NCBI RefSeq assembly: GCF_009928525.1 | Contig: NZ_JAABOK010000001.1 | Span: 124,001 to 188,000 of the forward strand | Direction: 5' to 3' | Length of the DNA: 64,000 nt | Source of the DNA: Chitinophaga solisilvae | Lineage (GTDB): Bacteria > Bacteroidota > Bacteroidia > Chitinophagales > Chitinophagaceae | Part shown: positions 38,683 to 46,467 of the stretch, in pieces | How the letters are laid out: each line of letters starts with the position of its first letter | How positions within the stretch are numbered: position 1 is the stretch's first letter | The notes under the pieces: generated by a model | Databases searched by the model: none | Told to the model about the DNA's origin: nothing | Seen by the model: the letters and a program-made list of their open reading frames with translations, nothing else | Translations under genes and position numbers: made by a program

Positions 38683-39381
38683 TTAAAGCTTTTGTGCTGC
38701 GCTGATAAAAGCGGCAGCAATATTTTTTACAAACGGGCTTTGCTGATTTTTCATGCGCTCCGGATGCCATTGCACCAGGGCCAGAAAGGCGGCGTTGCCG
38801 GGATGACTGCGCTCTATGGCTTCTGTTACGCCGTCGGGCGACAGCACGCTCACCATCAGTCCCTTCCCGATTCTATCGGCGCTCTGGTGATGATTACTGT
38901 TCACGATGCCGGAAGTGGTACGCAGGATACCATACATCCAGGAAGAAGGATCAACTATCGCTTCATGGCAACGGTCAGTGTTATCCGCTAGTTTGGCGTG
39001 GTTGAACTTCCCCCAGGAGGGAATGTCCGGCACAAGCGTGCCGCCAAAGTAAACATTGGCGATCTGTAATCCTCTGCAGATGCCGAGTACAGGAATCTGC
39101 TGCCGTTCTGTATATGCCAGTATCTCCAGCTCAAATTCATCTCTTGCTTCGCTGATATCATCCGGATAACAATAGGGAAGATATTCAGGCAGATGATAAA
39201 AGCGCGGATGTACATCTTCTCCTCCTGTCAGCACAATGCCGTGGCAGGACTTAATATTTTCCAGGCCATTGGCGTGGCTTAGTTTTTCAATCCGGATATC
39301 CGGCGCGGCCTGTTGTATCCAGTCGTGGTACATCTGATATTTGCTGCAGTCGGTTACGCCCAGTGTCAATTGTGGTGTCAA
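38683..39381 (-). CDS. Class I glutamine amidotransferase-like gamma-glutamyl hydrolase (peptidase C26, PuuD-like)
   Basis: 232-aa protein with the class I amidotransferase triad: nucleophile C102 in GICRGLQ, His and Glu in QWHPE near residue 206, and an oxyanion-type TGGEDVHP motif. PuuD-type members hydrolyse gamma-glutamyl amides, releasing glutamate. That fits a pathway that starts with gamma-glutamylation by the ligase two genes upstream. The reading frame begins with TTG at 39381. There is no in-frame ATG nearby except the late M at residue 17, which would remove part of the first strand, so TTG is preferred. It lies 11 bp after the alcohol dehydrogenase stop. Confidence 0.88.
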   Translation of the reverse strand: MTPQLTLGVTDCSKYQMYHDWIQQAAPDIRIEKLSHANGLENIKSCHGIVLTGGEDVHPRFYHLPEYLPYCYPDDISEARDEFELEILAYTERQQIPVLGICRGLQIANVYFGGTLVPDIPSWGKFNHAKLADNTDRCHEAIVDPSSWMYGILRTTSGIVNSNHHQSADRIGKGLMVSVLSPDGVTEAIERSHPGNAAFLALVQWHPERMKNQQSPFVKNIAAAFISAAQKL

Positions 39382-39392
39382 CGGATATATTT

Positions 39393-40541
39393 TTAAAGCG
39401 CCTGTGAATATAGTTGTCTGAAATCTTCCCGGGTAACGGGTTTGGGGTTGTTGGGATGAGCAAAGTCTGCGATAGCCAGGTCGGCCAGCGTATCTATATG
39501 TTCTTCCCGCACGCCGATGTCCCGCAGCCGCTGGGGAATGCCTATTTTTTCGTTTAGCCCTGAGAGGTATCTTACAACGGCATCGCCGCTTTCTTCCTGC
39601 AGTTCCAGCGTTCTGGCCATGCGTCTGAATTTGTCTTCGAAGCCTGCTATATTGAATGCCATCCCATACGGCAGGTTCACGGCATTAGCCAGGCCGTGGT
39701 GGGTATCCAGCAGGGACGACAACGGATGCGCCAGCGAGTGTACAACGCCCAGCCCTTTCTGAAAGGCGATGGCGCCCATCATAGAGGCCATCAGCATTTT
39801 GCTGCGGGAAATTTCGTCTGGCTGCAGGGTAGCCTGTTCAATAGACTGGCTGATCAGCGCAATACCTTCCAGTGCAATCCCTTCGCAGATAGGATGCGGG
39901 TTTTTGGCCAGAAAGGCTTCCATGTTATGCGTCAGCGCATCCATGCCGGTGGCGGCTGTAATATGCGGGGGCAGGTCCATGGTCAGCAGGGGATCAGCAA
40001 ATACGATTTTCGCCATCAGTTTGGGTGAGAACAGTATTTTCTTCTGATGGGTTTCATCATCCGCAATAATAGCGCTGCGGCCTACTTCACTGCCGGTGCC
40101 GGCGGTGGTAGGAATGGTGATGAAATGTGGTACATCATTGGTGACATATATATCACCACCAATCAGGTCATCATATTTGAAGAGATCTTCCCGGTGATTA
40201 ATCCTCAGGAGCACAGCCCTTGCCACGTCAATAGCCGCACCGCCGCCGATGCCTATCACGCTGTCTCTCCCGGTATTATCCCACACATCCACGCCTCTGT
40301 ATACATCCGACTTAACCGGGTTTTTATGGATGTCGGAAAATACTTCTGTGCTGATATACTGCTGGGACAAGGTTTTCAGCATTTCCTTGAAGAAAGGCAG
40401 GCTTGCTACGGTCGCATCTGTAACAATCAGCGGTCTGGACAGCTGATGTTGTTTAAGGTAGCCGGGGAGTTCCTGTATAACGTCTGTTCCAAAGCGGATG
40501 GTAGTCGGAAAATTGTATTGGTATATTTTGCCTGGCAGCAT
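39393..40541 (-). CDS. Iron-containing (group III) alcohol dehydrogenase
   Basis: 382-aa member of the Fe-ADH family. Seen: the NAD-binding GIGGGAAIDVAR, the family motif TTAGTGSEVGRSAII, and metal-binding His residues in the GMDALTHNMEAF and VHSLAHPLSSLLDTHHGLANA regions. It interconverts an alcohol and an aldehyde with NAD(P). Its place in this operon is informative: in PuuABCD putrescine degradation an FAD oxidase stands between the ligase and the aldehyde dehydrogenase, whereas here it is an alcohol dehydrogenase. The gamma-glutamylated substrate therefore probably carries a free hydroxyl, as with ethanolamine or another amino alcohol. It starts 10 bp after the ligase stop. Confidence 0.93.
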   Translation of the reverse strand: MLPGKIYQYNFPTTIRFGTDVIQELPGYLKQHQLSRPLIVTDATVASLPFFKEMLKTLSQQYISTEVFSDIHKNPVKSDVYRGVDVWDNTGRDSVIGIGGGAAIDVARAVLLRINHREDLFKYDDLIGGDIYVTNDVPHFITIPTTAGTGSEVGRSAIIADDETHQKKILFSPKLMAKIVFADPLLTMDLPPHITAATGMDALTHNMEAFLAKNPHPICEGIALEGIALISQSIEQATLQPDEISRSKMLMASMMGAIAFQKGLGVVHSLAHPLSSLLDTHHGLANAVNLPYGMAFNIAGFEDKFRRMARTLELQEESGDAVVRYLSGLNEKIGIPQRLRDIGVREEHIDTLADLAIADFAHPNNPKPVTREDFRQLYSQAL

Positions 40542-40551
40542 AGATAATGAT

Positions 40552-41904
40552 TTATATGATTTCGAAATATCTTTTCAGTTCCCAGTCTGTCACCGCTTTG
40601 GCGTATTGTTTCCATTCCCATTCGCGGGTGAGTGCGAAGTGCGCAATAAAGTCCGCTCCCAGTATCTCCTGAGCAATGGCCGAATCTTTCATGCGCCTGG
40701 TGGCTTCATCCAGGTTGCGCGGGAGGGTACCGTAGGAATAGTCGCGGTAACCGTTGCCGGTAGTTGCCGGCTGTTCCAGCTTCAGCTGATGTCTGATGCC
40801 ATACAATCCGGAGGCGAGGCATGCTGCGAGTGCAAGGTAAGGGTTGGTATCAGCCCCGATGACGCGGGTTTCCAGGCGGGTAGATTTTTTTCCCCCGGTA
40901 AGTGCGCGCAGCGCTACGGTTCTGTTATCTACCGACCAGGTGAGGGTGGTGGGCGCCCAGGCGCCTTCTACCAGTCGTTTGTAACTATTGATGGTAGGGG
41001 CATACAGCGGCAGTATATGCGGCAGGCAATATAACTGTCCGGCTATATATTGTTTCATCAGCTCACTCATATGCTGCGGGTCCTGCGCATCATAAAAAAC
41101 ATTTTCCTGTTCGTTCCATAGGCTCTGATGCACATGCCCGCCGCATCCGGGAAGGTTTTCATGCCACTTGGCCATAAAGGTAGCCATGACGCCGTGTTTA
41201 TAGGCAATCTCCTTTACAGCGGTTTTGAACAGGGTGGCGCGGTCAGCAGCAGTGAGTATATCCGTATGTGCAATGGCAGCCTCGTATACCCCCGGACCGG
41301 TTTCTGTATGCAGTCCTTCCAGTGGTACATCAAAGTTTTTCAGCCATTCAAAAAGATGGCTGATATAATCATTCTTTAAGGTAGTGCGTAGAACAGAATA
41401 GCCGAACATGCCGGGTGTGAGCGGAACCGGATTGCAGTATCCTTTCGCCTGAAGGCTGTCAGGGGTTTCCGCAAAGTTGAACCATTCAAACTCCTGTGCA
41501 AAAACGGGATGATATCCCAGGGCTTCCGCCTGCGCTGTGACTTTGCGAAGGAGTTGCCGCGGACAAATGCTCAGTGGTCCGCCCTGCGGATCTATAAAGG
41601 AGCCCAGGAAGAAGGGAAGATCATTTTCCCAGGGTATTTTGCGGAAGGTGTCTGTATCCAGTTTCACGCCTGCATCAGGGTAGCCGGTATGCCAGCCGGT
41701 ATAGGCTGCATTGTCATAGGCTGCATCATTCATATCCCAGCCAAACACCACATCACAGAAACCCATGGAGCTATCTGCAATGCTGAGAAATTTTTCTGCC
41801 GAGATATATTTCCCCCTCAGTACGCCATCTATATCGGCTACGGCCAGTTTCACCTTCCCCGAAGGGTGCTGTTTAATGTACGTCAGTATTTCCTGATTTG
41901 TCAT
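40552..41904 (-). CDS. Glutamine-synthetase-family gamma-glutamylamide ligase (PuuA/GlnA4-like)
   Basis: 450-aa glutamine synthetase fold protein with the catalytic-domain motifs ETGPGVYEAA, GGHVHQSLW and WSVDNRTVALR, and the late TNPYLALAACLASG. Members that sit in amine-degradation operons ligate glutamate to an amine rather than to ammonia (PuuA for putrescine, IpuC for isopropylamine, GlnA4 for ethanolamine). The operon context (Eat-type permease, alcohol and aldehyde dehydrogenases, C26 hydrolase) supports such a role over ammonia assimilation. Its start overlaps the 3' end of the permease gene by 32 bp, a sign of translational coupling. The acceptor amine cannot be read from the sequence; an amino alcohol is the best inference. 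Confidence 0.9.
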   Translation of the reverse strand: MTNQEILTYIKQHPSGKVKLAVADIDGVLRGKYISAEKFLSIADSSMGFCDVVFGWDMNDAAYDNAAYTGWHTGYPDAGVKLDTDTFRKIPWENDLPFFLGSFIDPQGGPLSICPRQLLRKVTAQAEALGYHPVFAQEFEWFNFAETPDSLQAKGYCNPVPLTPGMFGYSVLRTTLKNDYISHLFEWLKNFDVPLEGLHTETGPGVYEAAIAHTDILTAADRATLFKTAVKEIAYKHGVMATFMAKWHENLPGCGGHVHQSLWNEQENVFYDAQDPQHMSELMKQYIAGQLYCLPHILPLYAPTINSYKRLVEGAWAPTTLTWSVDNRTVALRALTGGKKSTRLETRVIGADTNPYLALAACLASGLYGIRHQLKLEQPATTGNGYRDYSYGTLPRNLDEATRRMKDSAIAQEILGADFIAHFALTREWEWKQYAKAVTDWELKRYFEII

Positions 41905-43216
41905 ACAATACTTTAGTGTTAAAGATCCTGAATGCGATATATGAAAAGAGCAGGATGCCCAGGTAGATAAGACTTAATTTTATGTTGAAGATAAACATCG
42001 CGAGTAGCGATATGACTGCGATGATCAGCACGGTGGCCGGAAATAGCGGATAGGCCGGTACGCGGAAGGGGCGATGCAGCCCTGGTTGCCGCCGCCGTAA
42101 TACGATCAGGGAAATCATAGCGATGATGTAAAGGGTGAGTGCGCCCAACACGGAGATGGTGATGATCTCTGCGGTTCTGCCGGAGAAGAGGGCCAGCAGT
42201 CCGATGACCATATTTCCCAGCAGCGCGTTGACAGGCGTGCGGAACTTCGGGGAGATGCTGCCGAAGAAAGCGGGCATGTTACGGGTGCGCCCCATCTCGT
42301 AGGTGGCGCGGCCGGCAGCAAGGATCAGCCCGTGGAAAGAAGCTATCAGCCCGAATAATCCCACTGTAATCAGCAGATGATACATCAGCGTATTACTGCC
42401 GGTAATTTTTGCCAGCGCCAGCGGGAGCGGGGAGTCGGAAGTTTCGCCGCTGATCCCGTTTTTATATACGATAGCTTCCCATCCGGCTACACCGGTAGAG
42501 AAAACAAATACCAGGATACAGAGTACGACCAGGGTGAGAATGGCAGACCCAAACCCTCTGATGATGGCACGTTGCGGATTTTTAGTTTCTTCCGCTACAT
42601 TGGCCAGTCCTTCTATGCCCAGGAAAAACCAGATGGCAAAGGGGATAGCTTCCAGTACGCCGGGCCATCCGTTGGGAAAGGCGTTTTGTGTTAAGTGTAC
42701 CACCTGAAAATGCGGGGCGGTAATACCTGTGAACAACAGCAGTTCACCTACAGCCAGCACGGTAACAATAATTTCAAAGGACGCTGCCAGCGTAAGCCCC
42801 AGTATATTGATGGTAGTAAATATAAAGTAAACCGTCACCGCACTGACGAGTGCTGATGTCTGCGGAAAAAATGCATTCAGGTAAGCCCCGATAGCGAAGG
42901 CAATAGCCGGCGGCGCAAAAACAAATTCTACCGTTTGCGCAATCCCTGCTATAAAAGCAACATTTTTACCCAGCGCCCTGGCGGCATAATCAAAAACGCC
43001 ACCAGCCTTCGGAATGGCACAGGCAAGCTCGGCATAGCTGAAAGAAAACGTGACATACATCACCATGATCACCGCGGTAGCAATGGCCATTCCCAGCGTA
43101 CCTCCCTTTTCCAGCCCCAGGTTCCAGCCAAAGTACATACCCGAAATTACATAACCCACTCCCAATGCCCACAGCGCAAATGGCGTCAGCGCTTTTTTAA
43201 GACTGTTGTTACTCAT
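41873..43216 (-). CDS. eat: APC-family permease, ethanolamine permease (Eat)-like
   Basis: 447-aa inner-membrane transporter with about twelve hydrophobic segments. The N-terminus, with GVGYVISGMYFGWNLGLEKG followed by SYAELACAIPKAGG, closely matches the Eat subgroup of amino acid/polyamine/organocation permeases, whose known substrate is ethanolamine. It is the first gene of the minus-strand operon and its 3' end overlaps the ligase gene. The promoter must lie in the 282-bp divergent gap shared with the AraC-type regulator; no clear TAnnTTTG element was found for this direction. Uptake of ethanolamine or a related amino alcohol is inferred. Confidence 0.9.
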   Translation of the reverse strand: MSNNSLKKALTPFALWALGVGYVISGMYFGWNLGLEKGGTLGMAIATAVIMVMYVTFSFSYAELACAIPKAGGVFDYAARALGKNVAFIAGIAQTVEFVFAPPAIAFAIGAYLNAFFPQTSALVSAVTVYFIFTTINILGLTLAASFEIIVTVLAVGELLLFTGITAPHFQVVHLTQNAFPNGWPGVLEAIPFAIWFFLGIEGLANVAEETKNPQRAIIRGFGSAILTLVVLCILVFVFSTGVAGWEAIVYKNGISGETSDSPLPLALAKITGSNTLMYHLLITVGLFGLIASFHGLILAAGRATYEMGRTRNMPAFFGSISPKFRTPVNALLGNMVIGLLALFSGRTAEIITISVLGALTLYIIAMISLIVLRRRQPGLHRPFRVPAYPLFPATVLIIAVISLLAMFIFNIKLSLIYLGILLFSYIAFRIFNTKVLYDKSGNTDVH

Positions 43217-43323
43217 AATATGGAAATGCCTGTTAATTTTAGGGTACGAGAATCGGGTAACTTTTCAGATTTCAGTCGAATAGTAATATAAGGAAAATTA
43301 ATTAACCCAGGTATTAAATGGGG

Positions 43324-43460
43324 TTTAATTACGAATTACGAATTGCGAATTACGAATGCAGAAGCGAAGATTAAAGGTGATACTAAATACTTATCTCCTT
43401 TAATCTTCGTTTTAATCTTCGCTCTCATTCGTAATTCGCAATTCGTAATTTGTAATTAAA
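43324..43460. repeat. Long imperfect palindrome 1 (AT-rich intergenic element)
   Basis: Two ~50-nt arms are near-perfect reverse complements. The outer arms are made of tandem 7-8-nt units (attacga/attgcga) and the inner arms read gcgaagattaaa, with a second short stem at the centre. It lies between the divergent permease operon and the AraC gene, so it cannot terminate either transcript. It shares units with palindrome 2. Confidence 0.85.
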
Positions 43461-43498
43461 TCCTTTCATACTTGTCTTTTTCCCGCTAAATTAGTATC

Positions 43499-44290
43499 AT
43501 GATCGAATTAGGGACTTTCGCGGATAACGGGGAGCTGCATCTGCCGGCCAGGCATATGCATTATATCCTTATCTGGTGTACCAGGGGCAGCGTTACGGTG
43601 GTGGTGGATGAAAAGGTGCTGACGGTAAAGGAGCAGGAAGCGTTAACCATCACATCGGGACAGGTACATTACTTCAGGGACTTTGCCGGTGCGGAAGGTA
43701 TGATCCTGCGATTCTCCCTGAGCTTCTTCTGTAAAGATGACAATGATATAGAACTGGTTTTCCAGAACGGACTGTTTTGTCATTTTGATATGAATGAAGT
43801 TATCCCCGTTCCACAGGCTGATCTTATCAATGCGCAGCTGCAAAGCATCCGGGAGGAGTTGCAGGAAAAACCTTATCAGTACCTGATTACGGTACACGCC
43901 CGTATAGAGCTTATCCTCATCGCCATCAACCGGGCCAAAATCGGCCGCGGCGATGAAATATGGAAGCCGGATGCCCTCTTCCTGAAATTCCTGGAGCAGG
44001 CCAGGGGAAATTTTGATAAGAACTATAATGTACGGGAACATGCCCGGTTGCTCGGTACTACCGAGGCAAAGCTCAATGAGCAGTCCCGTCTGCATACCGG
44101 TAAAACCGCACAGAATGTGCTGTACGGACTGATTATCTCGGAGGCTAAACGACTGCTTACCTATCAGCGTTATACCGTAAAGGAAGTCGCATATATGCTC
44201 GGATTCAACGATCCCTTTTATTTCTCCAACTTCTTCAAGAAATCTGTACAGCTGTCGCCCAAAGTATACCAGGAGCAACATCAGCTGTAA
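43499..44290 (+). CDS. AraC-family transcriptional regulator
   Basis: 263-aa protein: an N-terminal cupin-like sensing half (HMHYILIWCTRGSVTVVVDE) and a C-terminal double helix-turn-helix of ~100 residues, including the conserved end AYMLGFNDPFYFSNFFKKSV and the SPKVYQEQ tail typical of AraC regulators. It is divergent from the permease operon and upstream of the DoxX and cupin genes on its own strand, so it may control either set. A DoxX-side promoter separates it from the next gene. The ligand is unknown. Confidence 0.93.
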   Translation: MIELGTFADNGELHLPARHMHYILIWCTRGSVTVVVDEKVLTVKEQEALTITSGQVHYFRDFAGAEGMILRFSLSFFCKDDNDIELVFQNGLFCHFDMNEVIPVPQADLINAQLQSIREELQEKPYQYLITVHARIELILIAINRAKIGRGDEIWKPDALFLKFLEQARGNFDKNYNVREHARLLGTTEAKLNEQSRLHTGKTAQNVLYGLIISEAKRLLTYQRYTVKEVAYMLGFNDPFYFSNFFKKSVQLSPKVYQEQHQL

Positions 44291-44342
44291 ATATTACATG
44301 CTTTTCCAGGAATTGTCTATTCCCCGGCATAGGGCTTCCTGT

Positions 44343-44350
44343 TACCTTTG
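44343..44350 (+). promoter_or_regulatory. Bacteroidota -7 promoter element (TAnnTTTG)
   Basis: The sequence tacctttg matches the Bacteroidota housekeeping -7 consensus TAnnTTTG. It lies 19 bp before the ATG at 44369 and after the AraC stop, giving the DoxX/cupin pair its own promoter. It overlaps a TTG at 44348 that would otherwise lengthen the DoxX frame, arguing against that start. No good -33 box at the usual spacing was seen. Confidence 0.55.
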
Positions 44351-44368
44351 CTGAACAAGCAATTGAAA

Positions 44369-44812
44369 ATGAAAAGCATATTTAACCTGCATCTTTCCGG
44401 ATTTATTTTGAGAATAGCCATCGCGGTGCCCTACATCTGGTTTGTAGCCGACCGCGCCGGATTACTGGGTCCCCATGGCGGTCCGCACACCAGCTGGGGT
44501 GACTGGCCTCACTTTCAGCAATATGCCGCTACAGTATTGAGCTTTGTACCTGCCGCCTGGGTATATCCGTTGGCGTTACTGGCGAGCATCACAGAGGGAA
44601 TATTGGGCATACTGTTACTGCTGGGGGCATTTACCCGCCTGGCTGCAGCTGGCAGCGCCCTGCTGAGTCTTTCCTTCGCCTTATCCATGGCGGTTTCCTT
44701 CGGTATTGAGTCGCCGCTGGCCTATTCCGTCTTTACCGTGGCCGCCGCCAGTATGGTGCTGGCAGGCCTTCCCGCCGGCAAATGGAGTATTGATCAACTT
44801 ATAAATAAATAA
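44369..44812 (+). CDS. DoxX-family small membrane protein
   Basis: 147-aa protein with four hydrophobic segments and the family pattern of an early positively charged loop, a WxxFxxY stretch (SWGDWPHFQQYAA) and a Gly/Leu-rich third helix (ITEGILGILLLLGAFTRLAAAG). DoxX-like proteins sit in the inner membrane; their function is poorly defined and some act with thiol-stress or quinone chemistry. The ATG at 44369 is preferred to the in-frame TTG at 44348 because the latter overlaps a promoter element. It is followed after 4 bp by a cupin gene, so the two form an operon. Confidence 0.85.
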   Translation: MKSIFNLHLSGFILRIAIAVPYIWFVADRAGLLGPHGGPHTSWGDWPHFQQYAATVLSFVPAAWVYPLALLASITEGILGILLLLGAFTRLAAAGSALLSLSFALSMAVSFGIESPLAYSVFTVAAASMVLAGLPAGKWSIDQLINK

Positions 44813-44816
44813 TCCC

Positions 44817-45170
44817 ATGAATACAGACATCCTGCATTACACTACCCGCAGCAGCGAACTGCCCTGGAAACCACTGGAAGAAAAGGGCATAGATACCAAA
44901 GGCATCTTCGTTAAAGTACTGCGCTACGACCCAAACACCGGCCGCGCACCCGTTATCCTGCTGAAATTTGAACCGGGCGCTGCCTACCCCTACCACAACC
45001 ACCCCGGCGGAGAAGAACTGTTTGTGCTGTCCGGCGAAGTAATCCTCGAAGGCCACACCTTCGCTGCCGGCGACTACCTGTATACCCCACCAGGATTTAA
45101 ACACAGCGTAACTTCTGAAACCGGATGCGTAGTGCTGTTCTCCATCCCGGAAGAAGTAGAAATACTGTGA
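44817..45170 (+). CDS. Cupin-domain protein (ChrR-like C-terminal cupin)
   Basis: 117-aa single-domain cupin. The metal-binding motif 1 is present (YHNHPGGEELFVLSGE, with two His and one Glu), and motif 2 is G-D-Y-x4-PPGFKH-S with the last His. The size and spacing resemble the anti-sigma ChrR-type cupins and small dioxygenase-like cupins, but no zinc anti-sigma half is present. It follows the DoxX gene by 4 bp, probably translationally coupled. The 3' end runs straight into palindrome 2, which likely ends the transcript. Confidence 0.87.
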   Translation: MNTDILHYTTRSSELPWKPLEEKGIDTKGIFVKVLRYDPNTGRAPVILLKFEPGAAYPYHNHPGGEELFVLSGEVILEGHTFAAGDYLYTPPGFKHSVTSETGCVVLFSIPEEVEIL

Positions 45171-45386
45171 ATTTCAAATTACGAATTACGAATTACGAAT
45201 GAGGAGCGAAGACCAGTTCATTTTATTATTTTATTATTTGAGATTTATATAAAAGCGAAGACCAACTGCGGATACTTAAAGTATAATTGCGTTGGTCTTC
45301 GCTTTTATATAAATCTCAAATAATAAAATAATAAAATGAACTGGTCTTCGCTCCTCATTCGTAATTCGTAATTTGAAATTTGAAAT
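45171..45386. repeat. Long near-perfect palindrome 2 (~210 bp), probable bidirectional terminator
   Basis: Two arms of ~100 nt are almost perfect reverse complements and meet near 45280. Modules from the outside in: tandem attacga units, gaggagcgaagacc, a tattattttattattt tract, gagatttatat, aagcgaagaccaac. It lies between the convergent cupin (+) and retropepsin-like (-) genes, where a hairpin would end both transcripts. Confidence 0.92.
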
Positions 45387-45396
45387 TCCTGTATAA

Positions 45397-46305
45397 TTAT
45401 TTCACCAGGAAATCATAAAACGGCGTGTATACATAATTATTCGGGGTGAGGTACAAATGGTTTTTCCCGAGAACATACGTGATGTTAAAGCGCTTCAGGA
45501 AGGCGTTGCCGAATACGCCTTCAAAGTCGGGGGAGGCGTAGAGGCCTTCCGTGGTGGTGGCCAGGGAGCCGGGGATATTATAGAATTGGTAGCCGCCTAT
45601 CCGGAGTTGCGGGAAGTTGACGACCAGCAGGTCGCTCCGGGTGCCGTTGGCGCCGATGGTGGCGGCTTTGGCAAAGCTGGGCAGCCGGTGGATGAACTGT
45701 TGCGCGAAAGGGGTATGCAGGTCACAGATACGGTCGGAGCCTGAATCCAGTTCATAATAACCGCTGTATCTGGCGTCGTCAATAAATATATCTGCCTGGA
45801 TGATGGGAACGTTATGGCTGAATTTCACCGGTATCTTAGCGCCTTTACCCGGATATACATATGTATCGGGGTTGTAGAATGACATCTTCCGGTGACTGTA
45901 ATCTATTTCAATGGCGTATTTTTTCATGATGTCCAGCCCCAGTACGCCGTCCAGCTCCTCCGTGAAAGGCAGCGATATGAGCATGACGCCGGGAACAGAC
46001 AAAGGACCGATCGAGAGGGTATTGCCGGAACTGGTTTGGATGGTGCTGACACCATTAACGCTTTCATTCTCTGCTTTGCCGTCGAACACAAGTTTCAGCA
46101 CATCGTTACCCACCTGCTCCTTGATGGCCGTGTTGCTGTTACCGGTGTCGAACATGAAACGCAGGCTGTCTGTTTTATTCACCTTACAAATGATATAGAT
46201 TCTGTCTCCTTTTAATTCAAACGGTACAACTGCAAGCGGGGTGGCAGCTGCCAGGAGATGTGCCGGTAAAACCAGCAGTAATACGTACAAAAAAAACTGT
46301 TTCAT
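45397..46305 (-). CDS. Exported retropepsin-like aspartyl protease
   Basis: 302-aa protein with a signal peptide (MKQFFLYVLLLVLPAHLLAA) and two aspartyl-protease half motifs: FDTGNSNT (~53) and LDSGSDR (~187), each followed by a hydrophobic-Gly motif (LDGVLGLDIM, FEGVFGNAFL). Two half-sites in one chain suggest a self-contained pepsin-like pair. Bacterial members are periplasmic or surface proteins of largely unknown substrate. It is divergent from the tail-specific protease gene with a 162-bp gap that holds the ECF-type motif reading the other way, so it is probably regulated separately. Confidence 0.87.
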   Translation of the reverse strand: MKQFFLYVLLLVLPAHLLAAATPLAVVPFELKGDRIYIICKVNKTDSLRFMFDTGNSNTAIKEQVGNDVLKLVFDGKAENESVNGVSTIQTSSGNTLSIGPLSVPGVMLISLPFTEELDGVLGLDIMKKYAIEIDYSHRKMSFYNPDTYVYPGKGAKIPVKFSHNVPIIQADIFIDDARYSGYYELDSGSDRICDLHTPFAQQFIHRLPSFAKAATIGANGTRSDLLVVNFPQLRIGGYQFYNIPGSLATTTEGLYASPDFEGVFGNAFLKRFNITYVLGKNHLYLTPNNYVYTPFYDFLVK

Positions 46306-46398
46306 GGTTTCGTGTTTACCTTAAAGAAAGAATACCTGACAATCATTGCAGAGAAGTAATTGAAATTACCTGTTTTTCACGATAATATTCTCTTCTCC

Positions 46399-46428
46399 TT
46401 CACCCTTTTTACCGGTTTGGTTGCCTTA
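46399..46428 (+). promoter_or_regulatory. Shared ECF-type promoter motif, copy 1 (upstream of S41 protease)
   Basis: TTCACCCTTTTT, then GGTTGCCTT; CACCC and GGTTGCC are separated by exactly 13 nt, as in the copies at 49165 and 56394. It begins ~67 bp before the protease ATG. Two blocks at a fixed distance resemble the -35 and -10 boxes of an ECF sigma factor. The third-copy consensus is slightly weaker here (TTAT after GGTTGCC). Confidence 0.6.
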
Positions 46429-46467
46429 TCTGTTGCACACCTATTGTGAAATGTAATTATTTACGAC

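Noticed and set aside
43217..43498. Possible CRISPR-like array because of repeated attacga units
   Set aside because: Units are 7-8 nt, contiguous and part of a palindrome, with no spacers and no cas genes.
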